From: Echinometra lucunter
Taxonomy: Eukaryota > Echinodermata > Echinoidea > Camarodonta > Echinometridae
Reading direction: 5' to 3'
NCBI GenBank assembly: GCA_029962745.1
Contig: CM057169.1
Span: 15,467,162 to 15,531,161, forward strand
Length of the DNA stretch: 64,000 bases
The notes below the pieces were generated by a model that searched no databases, was not told the DNA's origin, and saw nothing but the letters and a program-made list of their open reading frames with translations. The stretch's first letter is position 1, and each line of letters opens with the position of its first letter. The position numbers and the translations under genes are program-made. Below, one piece after another: positions 52,641 through 62,661 of the stretch.

Positions 52641-53115
52641 CACTCTAATTTCTGCGGAGTCAAATTTGACTCGGAATGGCGTCAGCTGGGAGTTAACTCT
52701 ATTCTGAGTTAAAGTGACTCAGATTTCCGAATTAATTTGACTTGGAATGGTGTGGTGTCAATTGAGAATTGACTGAATTCAAGTCCAAGTTACTCCATTC
52801 CGAATCAAATCAATTTGGAAATCCGAGTCACTTTAACTCTGAATAGAGTTGATTCTCAGCTGACTCCATTCCAGTGTTGGGTCCGAGACAGTCTCAGACG
52901 AGACAAAGACCCAGACCGAGACATTAGCGTCCGAGACCGAGACGAGACCGAGACACTTGTGTCCAGAATCAGCCGAGACCAAGACCGAGCCCAAGACATA
53001 TGCGTGTGAGACCGAGACGAGGCACGAGACGCACAATCACTGTCTCGAGACATGTCTCAAGACACCCAATACTGCTCCATTCTGAGTCGAATTTGACTCC
53101 ACAGAAATAAGAGCG
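52641..53115. mobile_element. Palindromic (foldback) MITE interrupted by a nested element
   Basis: Ends CRCTCTWATTTCTGYGGAGTC in inverted orientation, flanked by TA on both sides, suggesting Tc1/mariner-type insertion (inferred). The body is also largely self-complementary (AGTTAACTCTATTCTGAGTT against AACTCTGAATAGAGTT). It is interrupted by a hAT-like insertion at 52872-53074. Confidence 0.78.
52872..53074. mobile_element. hAT-like MITE nested in the palindromic element (203 bp)
   Basis: TIR CAGTGTTGGGT / ACCCAATACTG and exact 8-bp target duplication CTCCATTC (52864-52871, 53075-53082). The interior is a run of GAGACCGAGAC-like degenerate repeats. Excising it with one duplication copy restores the outer palindrome. 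Confidence 0.88.
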
Positions 53116-53919
53116 TACATCTAGGTAAGAGTTAATGTGCCCCTATCTTGAAAAATATGGCTTTTATCTCAAGTCAGTCATACCCACATAACTGAAATAA
53201 ACATAATTTAAATTGTGTCATCTGACCACTGACTGAGGAGGATAGGCTATCAAACCTACTCATTTACCAGTTGCATAGCGCTTGGTCGTGACGTTTAGAG
53301 CTACAAGCATGGGAGAGGAGGTGGATTACTGGTTTTACGACTTGGTAGGGGAGGATGTGGAGTTTAATTTTTTTTTTTTAAATGTTCTATTGTACCTTCT
53401 CTCTCTCCTTCCCTGTGGTCTTTTTCGTTTCCTGTATATAAATTCTTTTCATTCTTTCTCTCTCCCTCCAGTTTTCTCTCTGCCCTTGGCTAGTAACTGG
53501 AGGAGGGGGGGGGGGGGGTGATCTCCAGTCACATAGATACGATGAATACATAGTATGCCTTCCAGCTCTCTTTATCTCTGCCACTGCAATAACTCCTTGA
53601 AGAGTGAAAAAATATAATTTGTTAATATTTTTTAAAGTTGTCTATGCAGCCAGATTTTCATGATGACGAGAGAGGGGATGGGGTGGGATCACAGAAATAG
53701 AAGACTTCTATTTCTGTGGGTGGGATGGGGTGGGGGTGGGGTAGTAGAGATGAACGGGGAGTGGTAGCTGAAAGCCTACAAATGGGAATCATTCTGGTTG
53801 ATGAATGGGATCCAGAAATACTTACACATGTTCAAACAATATGGAATCCTTAATTCAGTGTTTTAGCTATAAATTTTCTTAAAATTTTATAAATTCTTTT
53901 TTTTTTTCCATTTTATTCC

Positions 53920-54072
53920 TCATCCTTAACTTCCTCGCCTTTTCTTAACCGAGATGGCGCTATAGCGAAATATAGTAGAACGCTGTCTTTCCACGTATCT
54001 ATCAGCATTTCCTCCTTTTTGAGTGTTAAGGACGGCTTTTCTCTTGAAGAATTGGTCAAGTGGTTAGAGATT
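53920..54072 (+). promoter_or_regulatory. MPI 5' UTR / core promoter candidate with a four-codon upstream frame
   Basis: This lies just upstream of the MPI start. The motif GAGATGGCGCTA at 53952 resembles the YY1-type ATGGCG element common at TATA-less animal starts. The same ATG (53954) opens a minimal upstream frame, Met-Ala-Leu-stop, ending at 53965. No other ATG lies between it and the MPI start. No TATA box is visible. Whether the transcript includes this ATG depends on the start site, which I cannot see. Confidence 0.4.
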
Positions 54073-54088
54073 ATGGCTCTTCCAGCAG
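54073..54088 (+). CDS. mpi: MPI exon 1 (coding part)
   Basis: A very short coding exon: ATG plus four codons (M-A-L-P-A) and one base, then the donor G|GTAAGAAT. It was too short to see as an open frame. It was chosen because the split codon restores Val at the junction with exon 2 and the resulting N-terminus resembles the family. The ATG context (A at -3, G at +4) is good. Exon phase out is 1. Confidence 0.85.
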
Positions 54089-54366
54089 GTAAGAATAGGA
54101 GCACCTTTCCGAAATCTCTTCTTCTCAATATAAATTCAGATAATGTCCAACTTAGGCATGGACTTAAAGTTTTCGTGTGTTCAGTCCCATATGTATAATC
54201 TTATGTTAGTTGTTATGAGTTTTGGCAAAGTGGATTGTTGTCATTATTTTTGTTTGTCATTTATAGTGACTGTTAGTGCCAGTTAGTATTGACTTGTACT
54301 GAAAACTAGACCAAACTCTGTGTAGATCTACTTTGTTAGTTAACATAGTCTGCATTTAAGAGAATC

Positions 54367-54424
<58 letters not shown>

Positions 54425-57400
54425 AAGGGGGTTGAACTTATAGTTGAAATTTAAGTTTCAAGTTGGACTTCAAGAGAGGAGGAGGCAAATGCCCAGGGAG
54501 CCATTGGTATGGTGAGCTGTGCAAATTTATGTGAAATGCTGCCCTCTATAGTTGGAGATAGAAATCACTAAAATAATCAACAAATTCTTGGAAAATGTTT
54601 GCTTTTTACACCCAGTATGATAACATATCCTATTTTCATTCCATTCCTTCAATTGGATCTAAATTATCTTCATCAAATGAATTTTGAGAAATCTTTTTCT
54701 GATCACTGCTCTTGTTCCTCTGTCCCAGAAATGTGACAGAGAACACTACTTTCCTATTGTCAGCAATTTCCACTGTACAGGCCTAATTCAGTGCAAGGTT
54801 ATCTGATGATAACCTGGCATTCGTGCAAGTGGCAAATGCCAAACTCCAAAGCTAGAGAGGTACAGGCTCACACTACAAGGGGGGGGGGGAGGGAGCAGCC
54901 TCCCCCTATGATTATTCTCGTGATGAAAAAAAGGAAAAGAAGAAAGAGAGAAGAAGGAAAGGGAAAAAAGGATAAGAAAGAAAGAAAGGAAGAATATCAA
55001 GAAAGAAAGAAAGAGGAAGAGTAGACTCGATGCACTTATACATGTACAAGCTTATCGGAGATAAACTTGTACTCCACAGTAGTCATTTTGGTGGAAAAGC
55101 CTCAATAGCTTTTCTTTGTATTCCCAGGCATTTGGGCTTTGTAGAAATCACACATGAGAAGAAAATAATTGTTTAAATTCCATTTTCAACTCTGAATCCC
55201 TAAATTTGTGGCATATCAAGAGTTGAAGAATCCCTGAATCAGATAATCTAGCTAATTTTTAAAAATTAAATCTTGCTTAGGGAAATTTTGTTGTCTGTTT
55301 TTCACTGCTGCAACATTGAATGTTCACTACAGTCCGATATACGTTTGGCCCTATGAGTGGACTACATGTATGCAGGAAGAGGGGGCAGGATCATGCAACT
55401 TTATAATAGCCCCCTTTTATTTAAAATTTGAATAGACTCACCTGTGGATCAAGGTTAAAAACCAGAAAAATACTTTCTCCCCTATCAAAATCATAATACC
55501 TGATGCCATCCCTAAGCATGTGCCTAGAGAGGAACATGATGAGAAGAGAGAGAGAGAAAAAAAAAAAAGATCGAGGAAAAAAATGCAGGATGGGAGTTGC
55601 ATTCAAACATGTGTACACTAGATTTAGTTAAAGTATTTTTTAAAATAAATGATATTTGTACTACATGTTATAACCAAATCCAATTTTGCAGTCGTTTCCC
55701 TTCGCTGTGCCGTACAGCAGTATGCGTGGGGTCGTATAGGACTAGACAGTGCCGTAGCCAGTCTCAGTCAAAGTGCTAATAAAGACTTTACACTACAGGC
55801 AGACCAGCCCTATGCTGAGGTGAGAATGACACAAAAGTAAAAGTCAAACTTAATCTAGAAGATGTTGCCCCTGTTCTTAACCACCAGGTTTTTGGACAGC
55901 TGCTGTCGAAGTATTTTTTCAGGAGAGAAATTGTCATAAGATGTCTTCTTCATTTAATTTGGTGAAATATTATTTACCTGCTTATGAACTTTAACTGATA
56001 ATGTTCATGGAGGAAAAAATATTGTGTTTTTATCCTAAGTCATTGTTCAATATTCAAATTCTTGGGTTGGACAGTTTATCCTGAAATACTTTTAATTTAT
56101 GGCCTTTCTTTCTATAATGCTGTTTCTTTTGGAGAGTATCTCTTGAAATGACAATTGTTTAGAATATTCATTTTTGACAACACGGTTGTCTTTTGGGGGA
56201 ACGTTTCTCGTAGAAGTCAGTTTACTAAAGCATTTTTCTTGAAATGAACTTCATTTGAGACAGTTATTTATGAAATTTTTTTTGATGAAGTAGCTTCTCT
56301 TGATCTTGCCAAAACGTAGTGCCTTTTCATTACATTGAGAATTTAATGCCATTGTAAACATCTATATTTTTTTGTTCAATACTAGCTATGGATGGGTACC
56401 CATCCCAAGGGACCTTCTGTCGTGGGGTCATCAGAGCATGCTGGGATACCTCTTAGTGACTGGATCGCGAAGCAACCAGAGTGTTTGGGGTCAAAGGTCA
56501 GGGCAAAGTTTGGCGACCAGCTTCCCTTCCTCTTCAAGGTGCTGTCGGTGAACAAGTCGCTTTCCATCCAAGCCCACCCCACCAAGGTACGTAGGCTGCA
56601 AGATGTGTCACTTGTGGATTGGTTCCAATTTCATTGAAAGAGAATGTGTGCAACGCATGTGTATGAAAGTGCATGATGTAAGGCAGCAAGACTTGGGTGA
56701 TGAAGTTGTCCCACGTACAGCAAGTTGCACAGGCTTAGAAGAGGATGATCAGGCGGATGGTGTTAGACCTTCCTTCTTGACAGAAAGAATGACGATGACC
56801 TCTTCCAGTCTTAGGATTTGAGAAAAGTCCCACAAATTAGAGTTGGTAGATAAAAGGGGTGTTTACATATGAGGCAACATGTCCCTGTAACAAATCCCCG
56901 CAGCATTATACTCTACAAGTCAATTGGGTATGAGGCGACTAAAAAATGTTGCCATGGCAGGAAACATTCTTATTGCTGCCTGGCTGCAAAAAAAAAGGTA
57001 CCAAAAAAAATGCGGACCGATCAAACTCCTAAAAAGTTAGCGCAAAATATGATGTCATGAGTTCTTCTGCACAAGTTTTGACAAAGTTCTCTTTTATTCG
57101 AGAGTTGAGGCATTAATGAGCGTTCATTAAAATAAGTGGTGCCACATTGTCGTGCCATATCTGAACGCTAGAAATGTTGCAGGGATTTGTTGGTGGGACA
57201 TGTTGCCTCATATCTGAACACCCCTTAGGATGGTGGATTTAAAAAAAAACAGATAACAGCCATTTTCTACTTTTTTAAAGTAACACCATCGTCTGGAACC
57301 AAAAAAATGCATTCCACTTGATACCTCACTCATACAATGTATATCAAGGAAATGCTCGGGATTATGATCTAATCTATCTTATATTTTTGTATTATTTTCT

Positions 57401-60400
57401 TTGTATTTTAGCAACTTCAGTTATAAATATCTCAAATTTAAAAAATAGGTATATCGGTGTGTTTTAAAATTAAACTCTTCATATGGACATGTGATTGGAA
57501 GAGAGGAAAGTCACTGGCTGCAAAAAGCACTGACCTTTCAAGTCACTGGTCCAAAAACCCTGTGGTAGACCACGTAAAATGTGCAAGGAGAAGTTACATG
57601 CAGAACCCAAGGTTATCTTTTATGATCTCCTTCCTTAGTCCCATGCCGAGCAGTTACATGCGGAGAGGCCAGACAAGTACCCAGACCCTAACCACAAGCC
57701 TGAGATGGCTCTTGCTCTTACTCCATTTGAAGGCATGAATGGCTTCAGACCGGTCTCAGAAATAGTCAGCTTCCTAGACAGTGAGTTGGGTTATTTTCGT
57801 CGTAACTGTTATTATACTCCTGGGGGTACCGCTGCATGTATTGAATTNNNNNNNNNNNNNNNNNNNNNNNNNNNNNNNNNNNNNNNNNNNNNNNNNNNNN
57901 NNNNNNNNNNNNNNNNNNNNNNNNNNNNNNNNNNNNNNNNNNNNNNNNNNNNNNNNNNNNNNNNNNNNNNNNNNNNNNNNNNNNNNNNNNNNNNNNNNNN
58001 NNNNNNNNNNNNNNNNNNNNNNNNNNNNNNNNNNNNNNNNNNNNNNNNNNNNNNNNNNNNNNNNNNNNNNNNNNNNNNNNNNNNNNNNNNNNNNNNNNNN
58101 NNNNNNNNNNNNNNNNNNNNNNNNNNNNNNNNNNNNNNNNNNNNNNNNNNNNNNNNNNNNNNNNNNNNNNNNNNNNNNNNNNNNNNNNNNNNNNNNNNNN
58201 NNNNNNNNNNNNNNNNNNNNNNNNNNNNNNNNNNNNNNNNNNNNNNNNNNNNNNNNNNNNNNNNNNNNNNNNNNNNNNNNNNNNNNNNNNNNNNNNNNNN
58301 NNNNNNNNNNNNNNNNNNNNNNNNNNNNNNNNNNNNNNNNNNNNNNNTCTCTCCCCTGTTTCTCTCTCTCCACTCCCTTCTCCCCTCTCTTTTTTTGTTT
58401 TTGTTTTAAACTTTCCATGCTTTAAGCAAAGTCTTGTCTAAACTGCTTCCCCATGTAAATATTGATTTTGAGTGCCCAGTTTACCCATTAGCCCTTTCTA
58501 GTTTATAGAAGTGTGGTGTGTCCTTAAGAGACATTTTGGGATTATCTTTTGATCCTGAATGGTAGGAATTACACATCATACATGAGAAAAAAGAGCAAAA
58601 ATCACTTTTTTTAAACCAAACTGGCAATGTTTGTTTGATTTAGTAATGTTTATCCCCATTGTTCTATTTGTGACCCTCCCCCACAAAATGACCAATAAAT
58701 TGCAATGGGAGTTTTAGAGTAAACAGCTAAAATAGAGAGCTTGGTGTTGAAAAGTTGAATTTAGGTTTTTTAATATTTTCTGAGAGTTCATTTACTAATC
58801 TGCCATCTGATCAAATATGGGAGCCATCCGCAATGTAGAAATGTGTTTTTTCTTTGATTACCATTTGCGAGGAATTTTGAACTAAAAGTATGCTAGCATA
58901 CTGGGTAAAACCTACACATTAACATGTGTACATAACTCAGAAGTTTTTCACTCTGTGGCTTTGAAAATCTAAACATAGTCAATTATACTAGGGAATTTTC
59001 TTTCAACCATTTAGTGAGACGGACAATAGAAATCCAGTATTTATTTTGTAAAAAATGATGTATTTACTGTAAGATTTTATTTTGTAAAATAAGAATTTTT
59101 AGTGCCAATTTGAGGATGAAAATATGGTATATTTAAACCCTAAAATAACTAAGAGCTGCTGTGGGCGAGAAGAACCTAGTGGTAATGCCGTCCAAATTCA
59201 AGCCAATGTTTTCATTTCTTTGGAATCTAGGTGTTCCAGAGTTCAGAGCAGTAGTGGGTGATGAGAATGCTAAATCCCTGTCTGCTGCCCTCAGTGCCAG
59301 TGGCGGGACAGGAACTTCGGAGGAATGTCGTGCTGGGCTGAGACGATGCCTGTCGGCAATCATGAATAAGGATATAAGCGAGATGACATCCAAGCTAGAA
59401 GCTTTAATCTCGAGACTCCAAGCAGAAGGTAGATTGTCGTACTCTTGTATTTTATTTTGTTTTGTTTTGTCTTACAATTTAGTTGTATAAGGCACATGAT
59501 GGTGTTTATGATGATGATGCTGCTGCTGCTGCTGCTGATGATGACAATGCGATACATTTTTCATTCCTACACCAAGAATAAATGGCCTTCTGGCACTCAA
59601 AAGACTGTTTTTGTTCAGTATATCACTGTTAAATTTGCAAGTGAATAAAGATATATAATGAATGGTACATTTATGTTGTGCACATATCTATCCCAGAGAA
59701 TGCTCAAGAGTGTCTACAAAATGCTATTATTACCCTGGCTTTAGCTCGGCTGCTGCTAAGGCTCTGAAAGCATTTTGAGGAACAAGTCCCTACCAGGTAC
59801 CAACTAGTGAACTGGCGAGTGTGAAATGTAGGATAATGTATTACCCAAGGGCATTAGTACAGTGGCGGAACACGAACCATAACAATAAATAATACACTGT
59901 TCTTGTATAGCGCATATCACATTATAATTCCTCTCTGCCTTTCCATGACTTTAGATGCTATTGGCCTGGCTTTAGCTCCGTAGCACTTGGTGCATTCAAG
60001 GGATAAATCCTACCAGGTACTCACTTACTACACCTGGGTCGAATGTGGCAAATGGTGATTAATGTCTTGCCAAAGGACATAAGTGCCATTGCAGGGATTC
60101 AAATCCTGTGCCTTGTGGTTAACAGTCCGAAGATATATCCACTGGACCACAGCACCTCCACATATTATGTCATCCACTTATCCATGTTATCGTCGTTCAA
60201 AGCTTGGAAGTTTTTCTTGTCACATCTCACAATCTATTCCTGATTTCAGAGGCATCAGGACAGGATCTAAGCAGGAGCAATGGAGCCCTGGTTCTGAGGT
60301 TGTACAGTCAGTTTCCTGGTGATGTAGGATGCTTTGTCTCCTATCTCTTCAATCACATAACCCTTCAGCCAGGACAGGCCATGTTCCTAGGTCCCAACGA

Positions 60401-62661
60401 ACCTCATGCCTACCTATCCGGAAGTGAGTTCTTCCCACAGCAGTTCAATATCTCCTTTCAACTCATCCATGACAGGATTCTACATTGTGTGGTTTGGCCC
60501 AAAAACTTTTGATGCAGAGTCCTTTAAAACATACCAAATACATGAGCAGAAAGAGCAAAAAAAAAAAACACACAAAAAACACACACACAAAAAAAAGCTG
60601 CACTCACTGCACTTGATGGGGTTGCATTAGGATTTGTCATTTGAAGCTAAAAACTTTTTTTTTAAAGCAAATCCTTGAATAAGCAACAAATTGGAAAGTT
60701 CAAAATCACTGCTTTTCATGCAGATTGGTAACTTGCCAACTTCTCAGCATATTTTCTGTCCATTTATATTCATTTCAAGTACATAACTTTTACATGAAGA
60801 AAAATTTAGCAGTACAATAAAATACTGGCGTTGCCAATTTGAAGAAGAAAAGCTGATCAAATCAGGTTTCAAATAATTCCTGTCATGAATGGGTCAAGGT
60901 TCATTCACATGTGACTGTAACCAAAGTGAACAGAGTTAACAAAGTGAATGCGAGGGAAACAACAAGGTGCTATTCACATACTCGCCTGTCTGTGTGTGAT
61001 ACATGATACAGAAATGTGACATGCAGTACGTAAAAAACCCTTGCGGTTTTATTGAAGTGGTTTCCGACTGCATATCTAAACAAGCCTTAAACAATGTTTG
61101 TTGATTATTCTTTCATCCAGAGTGCTAGGAATTACATCATATTATACCTGATGAGAAGGAGCAAATATATCACATAACTTTGAGTCTTTGTACTGCAGTA
61201 TGTTTTAAGGCATAAGATCGATTTAATTGTAAGTGATCATTAAACTCCCTAAATTGGCAATCATATTGTAATAATTTTCAAAATTGGCAATTTTATGTTT
61301 AACTTAACTTGCAATTTTCATTCATCATTGCTCATTTGATAAACATTTTTTTGGGGTCAAACTTTGTAGGAGTGAAAAGTAAGAAAAAATGTTACCAATT
61401 TGAGAAGGGAAACCTGATGAATTTGAAAATTTAGAAAATTCTGAACTACTATGGGTTAAACAATGAGCTGTTTTTCCTTTCTCCAGACTGCATTGAATGC
61501 ATGGCGTGTTCTGACAACGTTGTCCGTGCTGGCCTTACACCCAAGTTCAAAGACATCCCTACCCTGTGTGAGATGTTAACATACCTGCCATCCACTGCAG
61601 CAGAGAGGGTCTTTCCGAGTCAGACTGACCCAAACAACCCCACCCTCACCATCTATAACCCTCCGGTGCCAGACTTTGCTGTAGCCAGGGTCAAGGTATG
61701 CAATATGTGATGAAATCTCTTGGAGAGAATATTATCATAAGGCCCCCTCCCAGTCAGATAGATCCAAGTGACCCTAACCTCACCATCTGTACCCCCCCCC
61801 CCCCCCCCTGCCAGACTTTGTTGTAGCCAGGATTAAATTATGTCAGGGTTGTTACCAAAACAAGATTAACATCTGACACTAGTCCTAGCCATTTTTTTGC
61901 TACCCCGTCCACCCCACCCAGTCAGACAGACCCAGGTGACTCCCACCTTCCCCCCAGGCAGACGGACCGAAGTGACCCGACCTCGCCATCTATAGCCCCT
62001 CCCCATCTATAGCCCCTCCCCCTTGTGAGACTGTGTTGTAGCAAGGATTAAGGTGTGAGGGCTTTCACCAAAACAAGATTATCATCTGACCTCTAGCCAT
62101 TTATTGCTACCCCCACCCCAACTACAGTCAGACAAACCCAAGAGACCCCACCGTTACAATCTATAACCCTCCACTTCCAGACTTTGCTAGAGCAAGCATC
62201 AAGGTATGTCAGAAAGAGCAAATTGCCTGCCTTCTCCTCCTTCAAGTTTGCTAGTGATTCCATGCTTAATATCTTACTGACATTTGTCAAAAGGCATCTT
62301 ACTTTATTGACTTTGCAGAGGAAGGATTTCTAAGTAATTGCATCTAGCTAAATTTAAAATCAATTTTAAATTCTGTATTCATAACTAAGCTGGAAGTGTT
62401 TTCTCTTTTTTTTTTCAATACCTATCTTTTCAGGTCCCGGCCAATCAGAGCAGTTACAATCTCCGAGCTGAAGATAGCCCTAGCATTATCATTATCATCG
62501 AGGGCCAGGGAGAAGCTGAACACCCCTCCCTAGGAAATGGACAAGCCCTACCTATCTGCAAGGGGTCTGTACTATTCCTCTCAGCCAATGAGAGCTTGGC
62601 TTTCAAACTGTCCCCAGCCAATGGGCTCCTGGCTTTCAGAGCCTTCTGCCCTCTTGATTAA
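54073..62661 (+). CDS. mpi: Mannose-6-phosphate isomerase (phosphomannose isomerase), complete gene, 8 exons
   Basis: Cytosolic zinc enzyme interconverting fructose-6-phosphate and mannose-6-phosphate, the entry to GDP-mannose and N-glycan, O-mannose and GPI synthesis. Joining 54073-54088, 55692-55819, 56386-56586, 57639-57780, 59231-59428, 60250-60423, 61487-61695 and 62434-62661 gives 1296 nt, 431 residues plus stop, close to the roughly 420 residues of animal MPI. All introns are GT-AG and all phases agree. By alignment with known type I enzymes the zinc ligands are Gln110 and His112 (SIQAHP), Glu137 (HKPEM) and His281 (EPHAYL). The signature [11 protein letters not shown] carries the catalytic Arg300. 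The start has A at -3 and G at +4; the frame upstream has no other ATG. A 500-N gap lies in intron 4 and removes no coding sequence. Intron 7 holds tandem copies of part of exon 7. There are no internal stops or frameshifts, so the gene looks functional. Confidence 0.96.
54371..54420 (+). repeat. (GA)n microsatellite in MPI intron 1
   Basis: About 24 GA units, followed by poly-A and GGGGG. MPI intron 1 (54089-55691) holds nothing else I recognise apart from a purine-rich tract at about 54930-55020. Confidence 0.97.
55692..55819 (+). CDS. mpi: MPI exon 2, residues about 6-48
   Basis: Acceptor TTTTGCAG, donor GAG|GTGAGAAT. It encodes the conserved N-terminal stretch with [12 protein letters not shown] and ends at PYAE, where the next exon continues with LWMGTHP, a hallmark join of type I phosphomannose isomerases. 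It ends in phase 0. Confidence 0.95.
56386..56586 (+). CDS. mpi: MPI exon 3, residues 49-115
   Basis: Acceptor ATACTAG, donor AAG|GTACGTAG. It starts [11 protein letters not shown] and ends [18 protein letters not shown], giving the zinc ligands Gln110 and His112. It is 67 codons in phase 0 at both ends. Confidence 0.97.
56854..57226. mobile_element. MITE in MPI intron 3 (about 373 bp)
   Basis: Terminal inverted repeats AAGGGGTGTT then ATATGAGGCAACATGTCCC, with further complementarity inward (AACAAATCCC). No clean target duplication is visible. It lies entirely inside the intron, 267 bp after the exon 3 donor. Confidence 0.8.
57639..57780 (+). CDS. mpi: MPI exon 4, residues 116-162 plus one base
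   Basis: Acceptor TTCCTTAG, donor ACA|GTGAGTTG. It begins [18 protein letters not shown] and contains HKPEM with zinc ligand Glu137, followed by [14 protein letters not shown]. Phase 1 out; the split Ser163 is completed by exon 5. The assembly gap begins 67 bases after this exon. Confidence 0.95.
57848..58347. other. Assembly gap, 500 N
   Basis: Exactly 500 unknown bases, the usual placeholder for a scaffold gap of unknown size. It lies entirely in MPI intron 4. The flanks are a unique sequence on the left and a CT-rich tract on the right. Confidence 0.99.
59231..59428 (+). CDS. mpi: MPI exon 5, residues 163-228 plus one base
   Basis: Acceptor GGAATCTAG, donor G|GTAGATTG. It encodes [19 protein letters not shown] and then the variable helical insert of the family. 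Phase 1 in and 1 out. The donor is weaker than the others, but the frame joins exactly to exon 6 ([12 protein letters not shown]). Confidence 0.92.
59880..60165 (-). mobile_element. tRNA-derived SINE, near-full copy in MPI intron 5
   Basis: Minus-strand order: A box TGGTCCAGTGG (60139-60149), degenerate B box near 60095-60106, body with AGGTGTAGTAAGTGAGTACC, and 3' tail GCGCTATACAAGAACAGTG with ATTATTTATTG. About 285 bp. Its tail is inserted against an older, headless copy of the same body at about 59720-59877. Confidence 0.75.
60250..60423 (+). CDS. mpi: MPI exon 6, residues 229-286 plus one base
   Basis: Acceptor CTGATTTCAG, donor GGAA|GTGAGTTC. It encodes [18 protein letters not shown] and [20 protein letters not shown], which includes zinc ligand His281. 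Phase 1 in and 1 out. Confidence 0.96.
60640..60898 (-). mobile_element. Decayed copy of MITE family 2 in MPI intron 6
   Basis: The right part is a clear reverse-complement match to family 2: GTTGCCAATTTGAAGAA, GCTGATCAAAT, AATAATTCCTGTCATGAATG. The terminal TTAA is mutated (GGGTCAAG). The left part is shorter and more diverged. A still older similar sequence may occupy about 61240-61460, ending CTATGGGTTAAA, immediately before exon 7. Confidence 0.65.
61487..61695 (+). CDS. mpi: MPI exon 7, residues 287-356
   Basis: Acceptor CCTTTCTCCAG, donor AAG|GTATGCAA. It encodes [19 protein letters not shown], the second family signature with catalytic Arg300, and then the PTLCEML and [15 protein letters not shown] stretches. 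Its 3' part (from about 61618) is the parent of three degenerate copies in the following intron. Confidence 0.97.
61618..62203 (+). repeat. Tandem partial duplications of MPI exon 7 in intron 7 (parent plus three copies)
   Basis: The 3' part of exon 7, from AGTCAGACTGACCCA (61618) to the donor, recurs at about 61751-61847, 61919-62060 and 62125-62210. A shared spacer (ACCAAAACAAGATTA, then ATCTGAC and CTAGCCATTT) precedes copies 2 and 3, so the unit of roughly 150-200 bp was duplicated as a block. Copy 1 is shifted by a 17-C run and has lost the GT of its donor. Copy 2 has an internal partial duplication and stops. Copy 3 keeps an open 26-codon frame (62126-62203), 18 of 26 residues equal to the parent, and an intact donor AAG|GTATGTC. 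Confidence 0.9.
62434..62661 (+). CDS. mpi: MPI exon 8, residues 357-431 and stop TAA
   Basis: Acceptor ATCTTTTCAG. It encodes the C-terminal cupin-like domain: [11 protein letters not shown], then [12 protein letters not shown] and [11 protein letters not shown] before TAA. The length and ending agree with animal MPI. Confidence 0.94.
   Translation, partial: VPANQSSYNLRAEDSPSIIIIIEGQGEAEHPSLGNGQALPICKGSVLFLSANESLAFKLSPANGLLAFRAFCPLD

Larger units (their letters stand above)
43991..53919. other. Intergenic region between divergent glypican and MPI genes
   Basis: About 10 kb with no supported gene. It holds two hAT-like elements (45104, 45788), a possible diverged duplication (46250-46700, sharing CCTAAACGTG/CCTAAACATG and AACCTTGG contexts), a solo LTR (48574), a poly-G transposon (50315), two GC-rich repeats (50758, 51325) and nested elements (52641). 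The remaining sequence shows no frame with recognisable homology. Confidence 0.55.

Noticed and set aside
57705..58425. Open frames of over 200 codons
   Set aside because: They run through the 500-N assembly gap; only the exon 4 part is real.
62128..62203. MPI exon 7 copy 3 as a normal cassette or mutually exclusive exon
   Set aside because: With the nearest acceptor its phase does not fit between exon 6 or 7 and exon 8; from exon 7 it meets a stop quickly.
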